Origin: Phialocephala subalpina
Taxonomy: Eukaryota; Ascomycota; Leotiomycetes; Helotiales; Mollisiaceae
Length of the DNA stretch: 64,000 nt
Reading direction: 5' to 3'
NCBI GenBank assembly: GCA_900073065.1
Contig: FJOG01000067.1
Location: 142,453-206,452 of the forward strand
Part shown: in pieces, positions 56,870-64,000 of the stretch
Numbering within the stretch: the first letter of the stretch is position 1
Layout of the letters: the number at the start of each line of letters is the position of its first letter
The notes under the pieces: model-generated
The model's input: the letters and a program-made list of their open reading frames with translations, nothing else
What the model was told of the DNA's origin: nothing
Databases searched by the model: none
Translations under genes and position numbers: made by a program

Positions 56870-58310
56870 TTCAACTAACGGTATTTCCGCGATCCCAACA
56901 ACCCAAAATCAACATTCGTCTCCTTCGAATTGGGTGAAAAGACCTCTCATTCATCAAAGCTTCTCAATGACGATGAGATGGTTGAGCTGTATTTCGAGCC
57001 GTACCACCCAGTCATTGATCCAACGACCAAGAGGAAGAGTCCCAACAAGACCGGCCTCGCAGCAACTATGTGCGAGGGTCAAGATACTGTTGTACACATT
57101 GATGATCACCTTGCCAAGGTAGCTCTTTATGACGATCTAGATGTGCCGTTCATCGAAACCTGGAGCGCTGACGCATCATCCAAGTCCACCTATCTCAAGG
57201 CCACAGACACCACTAAGCCAACCAAGGTCAGAATCGATGCTCTACACAGCTTGACTCCCCCGGGCCGGCGTTGCATCCCATAAGCATATGACGGACGAGG
57301 ACGAGTTTGGTAACAAGAAATTACATCCTGACCCTGTTAAATCTCCTCGAGTCCTTCCACACCAACAGACAAATCTTCGCAGTCTATTGGTTGGTCTCAA
57401 TCTTGGAAAGCTCACATATGAGGATTTCTTAGACGGCCTCTCACAGGAGCAAATTGATAAACTGCTAGCTCTTTGTACGGAAAAGCAACGCAGAGGTCAT
57501 CTCATTCGGTCGTAAGATCCCTCTCGGCTTGCTTCTTATGACAGGAGCACCCGGTATAGGAAAGGCAACGGCACTTGTTACATTCATTCTTGACCATCTC
57601 CTTGCCAATAAGGTTGTTGGTGTATATGCATCATCAAACGATACCGTCAACAACATTGCGCATCGCACATTACGCACAATCGAGAACAGCGACCTCACGT
57701 CCCAAGATGACAAGCTTTGTATGCGCATGTGGTCAGATCAAACCGAGTCCAAGGTCCTGCAGAGTGTAGATCAATCCAATCCAACATCAGCTCGTGCCTT
57801 GACAACTACCAGTCCAAGGCTCGGCTAGACTTATAGGGGAATGAGAGTAAGCAGAAATACACTATGGGTGCAGACGGGGTCCGCCAGCGTGTTGATTATT
57901 GTTGTATTTTTCTAATTGGGGTAGCGCTGACTCACTGTAGCTACAGGCTTCGTAAGCCTGTGAATCACTGGCCGTACGGCCTGTGAGTCACTATAGGGAG
58001 CTTTGGCCACTGTAGTAGCCTATATATACAGCGTGCGTAGCACTGTAGTTTAGGGCAGTCAATTCAATTTCAATCACCAAAATCCAAGAATTATGACTTT
58101 TCCATCAGCGCTGCTGCAAACGTTTGCAAGGTCCTCGGACTCCTAGAAATAAAAAACACCAAGCTGTTACAGCTGCGTCAAGAAAACCGATACGAGAAGT
58201 TTGTCGAGATTATGAACATTACTATCGCCGATAGATCTGAAGAGAAGTACGATGAAATCCCCAAATGGACAATGACAGTTATTTCCGATCTCATGGACAT
58301 TGCTGATATG
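56870..58310 (+). pseudogene. Broken helicase-like (P-loop NTPase) gene
   Basis: Successive + strand frames read one multi-part protein: FELGEKTSHSSKLLNDDEMV and LYFEPYHPVIDPTTKRKSPN (56910-57270), PHQQTNLRSLLVGLNLGKLT (57288-57510), then KIPLGLLLMTGAPGIGKATA with a Walker A GAPGIGKAT (57513-57570), ASSNDTVNNIAHRTLRTIEN and DDKLCMRMWSDQTESKVLQS. Next come GNESKQKYTMGADGVRQR up to 57889 and, after an inserted element, ISAAANVCKVLGLLEIKNTK and KYDEIPKWTMTVISDLMDIA up to a MITE at 58314. The pattern resembles superfamily-1-type helicase/NTPases with an AASSNDAVNN-like motif, but I cannot name the subfamily. Several frame changes show it is inactive. Its 5' side abuts the truncated carrier gene, implying a rearrangement. 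Confidence 0.6.
57890..58104 (+). mobile_element. Probable solo LTR or LTR-like insertion
   Basis: A 215-bp segment with TG...CA ends (TGTTGATT...TTTTCCA), flanked by CCAGCG (57884-57889) and TCAGCG (58105-58110), interrupts the helicase-like frame between GVRQR and SAAANVCK. It contains a TATA-like TATATATACA (about 58020) and two perfect short palindromes, CAGGCTTCGTAAGCCTG and GGCCGTACGGCC. The 6-bp flank duplication with one mismatch is slightly atypical, so the class is uncertain. Confidence 0.45.
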
Positions 58311-58313
58311 GTA

Positions 58314-58472
58314 CGAAAGGGGGTTGTAGGAAATCAGCGTCACCCCTTGTATGGCGGTGGGAGGAATCGTTCCATAGAACCACGTCGAATGCTCAAGTTT
58401 TCCCCACAAATTTCCTTAATCAGTAGGGCAGAATCTTGGGGGTTGACGCTGATTTCTTACAACCCCCTTTCG
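58314..58472. mobile_element. MITE with 33-bp terminal inverted repeats and TA target sites
   Basis: The left end CGAAAGGGGGTTGTAGGAAA (continuing TCAGCGTCACCCC) and the reverse complement of the right end CGAAAGGGGGTTGTAAGAAA (continuing TCAGCGTCAACCCC) are almost identical. Both are flanked by TA (58312-58313 and 58473-58474). Size (159 bp), TA duplication and lack of coding capacity indicate a Tc1/mariner-type MITE. It lies within the continuation of the broken helicase-like region. Confidence 0.8.
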
Positions 58473-58474
58473 TA

Positions 58475-59152
58475 CAACAATCGCTTCAGCACTATTGTCT
58501 TTTCACTATGCGGGCTGACCCGACTGACACAGAACGAACGAAGCTTTGGTTTAAGATGTCGATTTTAGTATATGGCTTATTTAAGTTTGTTGTTTAGTGG
58601 GTTGCATTTATTTAGTAAGGGACCCGCCAAGGCGCTAAACCCCGGGCCGCCACATGAGGAGATATTCGGCATACGGAGTCTGGAATTTGATTCGAAGTAT
58701 CAACTGTCTCGCCCATATTATATGAATTTGTTCTATGCGGCAATAACAAGGCTGGCGATAACTTCGTAATAATCCTGAAGGACTTAAAGGCTCAAATAAA
58801 GATGGTTTATAAAATTTCGACAGCGTTCTGTAAGGTCCTTCTTAATTAGAACCTTATTACGGTGGCCGCTTACGTACGGTGACCTTTGACTAGCGTATGT
58901 CATGACTTTGGGCTGAGCCTTCGTATTTATCAGGCTTATAGACTTTATTGGTCACCTGCAAGCTGCGGGCTGTAGTATGCAATATGAGCTGGCGACCCAA
59001 TGACTTTAGACGGATGGCTATAAAAGGTCGTACTTTCCTTATTCTAAATGCTCCCGACGTCCGGATTTCCCCTTCAACAGCAGCCGAAGAGTCAACGCCC
59101 GCAAAAGTCAACAAATTCCATTCACGAATTTCTTTCATACCGCATTTCCATA
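58475..59152. other. Region between MITE and HET gene
   Basis: About 680 bp. A protein-like stretch at 58660-58768 (+; FGIRSLEFDSKYQLSRPYYM) suggests another relic, but no family is recognised. The right part should hold the promoter of the HET gene. Confidence 0.4.
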
Positions 59153-61258
59153 ATGGCGATGTGCCAGGTTTGCAGAGCCTTCTGGACTCATCTTTTTGCG
59201 CGAGTGAATGAAGATCGCAACACAATTGTAGAGCCTAATGCTCGGGATGATTGTTTCTGTCAACACCATCCAAACTTCATGGCTTTGCAAGCTGCTGGTG
59301 AAGCTGGCTGTACTTATTGCCTCATCTTTGCAAAAGAGGTGCTGCGGAGGGCTGGCGGACGCAAAATATCATCTGACTCTCCTACTTATGTCGGTCATCC
59401 TAAAAAGATCAGATTTCGGGGAGAACAAATAAACAGAATATCTGTCAAGGTTAAATGTCATGACCCTACAACTTCATCTACTTCTCCAACAACATCCGAG
59501 ATCGAAACAATTTTTCATGTGTCGCATATTCCTGACACATGGAGTAAGTTAACCCTAACGAACTCTCGTCCACAAATACATTTTTAACAGAAATTAGATG
59601 GCACTCTTAGATGCAGCAGCCACGAAGCTGGAATTGCGCTCATCAAGAAATGGGGACAAAACTGTCTTCAGAACCACCCGAGCTGCCGCATCAAGGAGAA
59701 GAAAAAACACTTCCCTACACGGCTTATCAAAGTGCGGAACTCTGACGGCGTATCAGATCCGATTCTGGTCATCACGAAGCAGGAGAAGCAGATGGAGCGT
59801 CAGCAATACGTGGCTCTGAGCTATTGCTGGGGAAACACTACGAGTGATGCAGCAATGACAACCGAAGAAAACATAGGACAGCGCCTGCAGAGCATTGCTA
59901 TTCAGAGTTTGCCAAAGACTATTCAGAATGCCATTACTATCACACGTCAGCTGGGTATTCAATACCTCTGGGTTGACGCACTGTGCATTATACAGCGGAG
60001 TGCAGAGGATTGGCAGCGAGAGTGCTCGAATATGTCTCGGATATATCGAAATGCGCTGTTTACTATTGCAGCATCCGCGTCAGATAATAGCCAAGGTGGT
60101 TGCGAGATTGCCACCCCACCACTCTGCCTCGTCTCCTCTCTCTCACCAGCCTATGGAACTCGTGGCCGGTTTATGATTACACCCGAACCTACTATAGGCG
60201 CCTTTGGATGGTCTGACTATCCGGTGCTTCTAAACGAGCCGCTGCAAAATCGAGCTTGGTGTCTACAAGAGCGCCATCTGTCTCAAAGAATCATTCATTT
60301 TACTACTGAAGGACTGCTCTGGGAATGCAGGAGCGGCAAAGCGTCGAATATGAGGCCATGGGATTGTTCGATTTCTGATTATGAAAATCCAGAGAGCTAT
60401 CGCCTGTCGGATGATGGAGATTCTGACTGGAATACTGCCACAATGTATGGCTGTTGGGAAGATGTGGTCAAGGACTTTTGCTGGAGACGGTTGACTTGCG
60501 AAACGGATAAGTTGCCGGCATTATCTGGCTTAGCTGCCAGCTTCCAAAGCATGTTCCCCGAAGATAACTATTATGCCGGCTTGTGGGGATCACGTTTTCC
60601 TGGAACCCTAGCTTGGAGGGTAAATGACATCAAAGAAAGGCCTTCACGACGACCTTCGTCTTATCGTGGTCCAAGTTGGTCCTGGGTATCGGTAGAGGGC
60701 TTGATCGAATTTAACGGCAGCTCGTGGTATGACGAAGCTACCGTCTCAAGCTGTTTTGTAAAAAGTGCGGGAAAAGACAGTTTCGGAAGTGTGGAGTCAG
60801 GGATAGTTAAAGTCTCGGGGCCTTTCAGATCTGCAGTTTGTGGGCTGAAGCTTACAGAAGATAAGTTTCCAGATGAGGCAGAGGAGAATGTTGTTAGGTC
60901 TCAGAATGCTGCAAAGACAACTTGCTACGAGCTGTTAGATATTTCGACAAGAGATTGCATTGGAGTATTAAGGTTTGACGTTCCTTCTGAACTTGGAACT
61001 TACAGTAACCGCGACATTCAATGCCTTCGGCTTGGAAGGTTTGGAAAGAATTCGAAGGATCTCTATAAATGCATAGAGCGAGATGAATTTTTCGACAACA
61101 CTCATCAAGGGATGTATAAGTATGGTTATGCGGCAGTTGCCTTGGCGCTGATACCTACGGGAGAAGGTATGAACCAGTACAAACGAATCGGATTGATAGA
61201 GCCGGTTCTTGATAACTGGTTTAAAGATTGTGAAGAGCGTAATATTTCTATAATCTAG
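59153..61258 (+). CDS. HET-domain (heterokaryon incompatibility) protein
   Basis: Exons 59153-59543 and 59598-61258 encode 683 residues. The 54-bp intron uses acceptor AAATTAG, the only nearby AG that keeps the frame. The N-terminus has a Cys-rich pattern (CQVCRAFW, CFCQHHPNFM, GCTYCLIF) like many large HET proteins. The HET domain follows: QQYVALSYCWGNT, NAITITRQLGIQYLWVDALC, DWQRECSNMSRIYRNALFTI and NRAWCLQERHLSQRIIHF. Conserved WVALSYCWG-type and AWCLQER motifs are intact, as is a C-terminal PSWSWVSVEG block. HET proteins mediate allorecognition cell death; that role here is inference. It is the last intact gene, about 2.6 kb from the telomere, surrounded by relics. Confidence 0.9.
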
Positions 61259-62400
61259 TGTTTATGTCTTGAAGGAAGATAGTTGTTCCCGATTGCTACG
61301 ACTTCTAATACCGGGTCTTTTAACGTGTACTCGGGTTTTGTGTACGAGGACGCCCCCGGCCCGGCGTCTATGCACTTTAGGACGCGGTTAATGCGTAGAA
61401 CCAGGCCTCCTTCCATCGCCACTGCCACAGCCACTCTCTTTAAGACGCGGTCTTCGCGTGCTAAAACTAATTAAACTGGAAAAAGTTGCTGGTTCTCGTC
61501 TTTTCTAGAGGTTAGCTTCTCACTCTTTTACTCTAATTGCCACTGGCTCCTAATCCTTTAAACATGGGATATCTTTCTTCTCAACCTCTTTCTCCTCTTA
61601 GTTCTACCTCCTATGTGAGGGAGCTTTTTGACTCAAACACCAAAATCGCGAGGTGCGGATTGGCCCGTGAGCGATGACTAAGCAGCATTCGGTTCAGACA
61701 CTATTCGAGTTAAACACCACTTTCCTTATACCCCTCCTACCTCCCCCAAAACATTTACGATGAGCTTCCTCTCTTATAACTCAGTTTATCGGGTGGTTAT
61801 ATATTATACCTATCATTCTTACATTATTCTAGGCTATCGAAGCCAAAAATATCACTTGCGAATAAAACTATACCAATTTTTAAACTAAGAACTCAAGACG
61901 ATTTTTGAGTTACTCAATACTTATAGTCTAAAAACGCTCGCAGAATTGAAGCAGTACAAACCTCGAATTAAAAATAAATATTAAGTAATTGAGTACCTAG
62001 TAATATATAATAAGTTCTATTACTTACAATTAAACTACGAATATTAAACTCGATATCTTCGGGAAATAAAGAAATATATACCTTAAACGCATAAAATCAA
62101 GGCTACTATTCATAAATTATGCGCGTTATAAAGGCCAATCAAATTTCAAATATATTTCACCGCATTTAAACGAATCGATTACTTTATAATAATAAACGAT
62201 AAAGAAAAAAGAAGAGTATCTAAGCAAACTAATGATTTTATTCTCTCGATATAACCTAAGAAAAAGTTGTTTAAAAAACTAAAGAAAGATTATAAAAATA
62301 TAAAAAGTAATATTGAAAAGTAAACTAATATCATATATAATTTCGGGGATTTTAGGTCGGAGAGGGTTCTTTAGTTCGAGCGAATAGCGTTCCCGTATCA
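61259..62400. other. Subtelomeric sequence, mostly AT-rich
   Basis: About 1.1 kb. From about 61800 the sequence is AT-rich and stop-laden; the + strand then runs into the helicase-like remnant. A short GC-rich stretch at 61340-61460 has no recognisable gene. Confidence 0.45.
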
Positions 62401-63869
62401 CATGATTACACTAAAAGATAAGGAGATTTAAAGCTCGTACAAATTGCCACCAAAAAAAGAGTTTAATACGAATAGTGAAAATACCGAGGATTTTAGCCTC
62501 GTTCGAATCTTAATTGTAATTAAAGTTATCTTGAGAAATGCGTACCGATTATATAGCGATACTTCGCTCGACCGGAAAATGATCCAATAGCGCGCTAATA
62601 TCCTAAACGAATTCTATACTAAAACATTAAATAAAGCAAACGAATTCCGGTATTTTAAAAACGCGTCGACTTTAATCACGTACTTTACTACTATAAAGCA
62701 ACTATTAATGTACTATTACCGAGTAGTATATTGTAAAAGCGGTTATTTCACGCGAGTTCAATTAAACTAAGTATTACTTAAAAATATTATCCAATTAATT
62801 ACTTAGTAGATTTAAACTATAAACGAGATTATAAAGGCCTTAACTTTAAAGGATAAAGAAGAGGCGGAGCTAACTCTCAAGTATACTATCCGGCGATTGT
62901 ACTTAGCGCTAATCTGCCAAATTATTAATAGCGTGCCATTCAAATCACTCGTCTTGAGTTTCTACGCTATACTCAATAAGAAAGTCCGCGGGAAAGGCCG
63001 AGGATTATAAGAAGAACCGGGGAATTTCAACAGCCACTTATCAACTCTAACTTAAACTGCCCAACTCGTGCTCTTTAATTATACCTATTTCCAAGAGCAA
63101 AACGACGAAGATTAAATCCCTATCTTTCTCGCTAAGATTTACAAGAAGTTTTTTTTAGTAATTGATCGAGACGCCATTTGGTCATATTTTACAGTGGCGG
63201 TTGTACTTATTTAAAGTTAAAAAAACTACTATTGCAAAATACTAAGCTCGGTGGTTTTTAAACGGGCAAACGGTAGAATATCGCGAGGTAAAATTATAAA
63301 TATCGTAAATCTCCGACTTAATAATTTCTAAATATTAACAAATTTATACCCTACTCTATAATGAGCTCCTATTCCAAGCTAAGGACCTAATCCCAATGGA
63401 ATCGTGGAAATTAAAGGACGATCTGGACCTAGAAGATTTTAAAGGCTCGTAGTTTTCTCACCCTAGCAATTCCAAGTTCCTAGAAAGTACTAAGTTTACT
63501 TTCTTTCGGCGGATCCAAAGAAATGCTTAATTGCGGGCCATATTCTTAACTACGGCTAAAAATAGAAGTATAGCTTTATATCCAAAAACTATAGTTATTT
63601 ACGAGGTATATACTTAAGAATTCCTTAAGCGGGTTTTAATATTATTCTATATCCTATCCGGTCCGCTATTGCGAGAACTTGAATTACTATCGGTAATATA
63701 GTGGAATAATATTTAATAGCGCTATTTATTGATTTAAGAGAAGTTGGTCATAATTTATACCCAGTATTATAAGGGCTAATAATAGTTTGGCGCGTATAAG
63801 GATAATATTCGCTTCTTATTAAAGGCGATTAAAGATTTATTACTCTCGTATATTATATATATTCTACCC
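62401..63869 (+). pseudogene. RIP-eroded telomere-linked helicase-type gene (N-terminal part), cut by the telomere
   Basis: One + strand frame is readable for about 0.9 kb despite many TAA/TAG codons: NTEDFSLVRILIVIKVILRN, AYRLYSDTSLDRKMI, ANEFRYFKNASTLITYFTTI, YYRVVYCKSGYFTR, ALTLKDKEEAELTLKYTIRR and GKGRGL followed by TAA and EEPGNFNSHLSTLT. After a frame change near 63360 it continues with LYNELLFQAKDLIPMESWKL and LEDFKGS, then TAG, FSHPSNSKFLES, and VLILFYILSGPLLRELELLS. I recognise this as the conserved N-terminal region of the large RecQ-related genes repeated at fungal chromosome ends; the helicase domain itself is not in the window. Most stops fit C-to-T changes of Gln codons or G-to-A changes of Trp codons. 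The frame YIIYILP runs straight into the telomere array. Confidence 0.7.
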
Positions 63870-64000
63870 TTAGGGTTAGGGTTAGGGTTAGGGTTAGGGT
63901 TAGGGTTAGGGTTAGGGTTAGGGTTAGGGTTAGGGTTAGGGTTAGGGTTAGGGTTAGGGTTAGGGTTAGGGTTAGGGTTAGGGTTAGGGTTAGGGTTAGG
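63870..64000 (+). repeat. Telomere repeat array (TTAGGG)n
   Basis: About 22 uninterrupted TTAGGG units reach the window end, in the G-rich-strand-outward orientation expected at a right chromosome end. Confidence 0.99.

Noticed and set aside
59544..59590. 47-bp intron with acceptor ACAG in the HET gene
   Set aside because: It breaks the frame; acceptor AAATTAG (intron of 54 bp) keeps it and yields a Cys-containing stretch typical of the family.
63870..64000. Regular short repeats reminiscent of a CRISPR or microsatellite
   Set aside because: The unit is exactly TTAGGG at the sequence end, which is the telomere.
1..64000. Search for tRNA genes, PKS/NRPS/terpene synthase genes and bacterial-type operons
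   Set aside because: No cloverleaf with B-box, no ketosynthase, adenylation or DDxxD-type terpene synthase signatures were recognised; the genes are intron-bearing eukaryotic genes.

Overview
This window is the end of a filamentous ascomycete chromosome (Pezizomycotina, most likely a leotiomycete; the class is inference). Genes carry many 45-100 bp GT-AG introns. Fungus-specific families are present: HET-domain proteins, a NACHT-type STAND protein, a Zn2Cys6 regulator and a fungal GT31. AT-rich blocks contain remnants whose reading frames are broken mainly by TAA/TAG/TGA, as expected from repeat-induced point mutation (RIP). The right edge is a TTAGGG array, the telomere (63870-64000). Exon models were assembled by hand from frame continuity, splice sites and family motifs.

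Layout. (1) 1-12 kb is ordinary core genome: nuclear HtrA-like protease Nma111 (+), an F-box protein (-), a GT31 glycosyltransferase (+) with a frameshifting 250-bp tandem duplication, and a beta-carbonic anhydrase (+). (2) 12.2-24 kb is transitional: a DszC-like flavin monooxygenase gene (-) with a late in-frame TGA, an AT-rich/degenerate block, an intact STAND NTPase (+), and relics of an Isc1-type phospholipase C and a Dur3-type urea permease. (3) 24.8-36.9 kb is a compact group of intact tailoring or catabolic genes: P450, two SDRs, an ABM-like dimeric alpha-beta barrel protein, a Baeyer-Villiger monooxygenase, a SnoaL-like protein and a Zn2Cys6 regulator. No PKS, NRPS or terpene synthase backbone is visible. 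Two divergent promoters in the group share the sequence GGACGGATT. (4) 37-46 kb is gene-poor: a 5S rRNA-like copy, a HET gene with one nonsense codon, a membrane-protein relic and an AT-rich block with an assembly gap.

(5) 46-57 kb holds a second candidate catabolic locus: a Dal5/ACS-type permease, a sugar-type MFS transporter, a 2-pyrone-4,6-dicarboxylate-lactonase-like amidohydrolase and a citrate-carrier-like gene. Their promoters share an almost invariant palindromic site CGGTCAACTTCCG (CGG-N7-CCG, four copies) lying about 230-400 bp upstream of each start. Three of these genes lose their frame at a G or C homopolymer one base too short, so either the locus is decaying or the consensus has homopolymer errors. 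A RIP-damaged 3.5-kb hAT transposon with an 8-bp target duplication sits in the last codons of the amidohydrolase gene.

(6) 57-64 kb is subtelomere: a broken helicase-like gene split by an LTR-like insertion and followed by a 159-bp TA-flanked MITE, one intact HET gene, then a heavily RIPed telomere-linked-helicase-type frame that runs directly into the telomere repeats.
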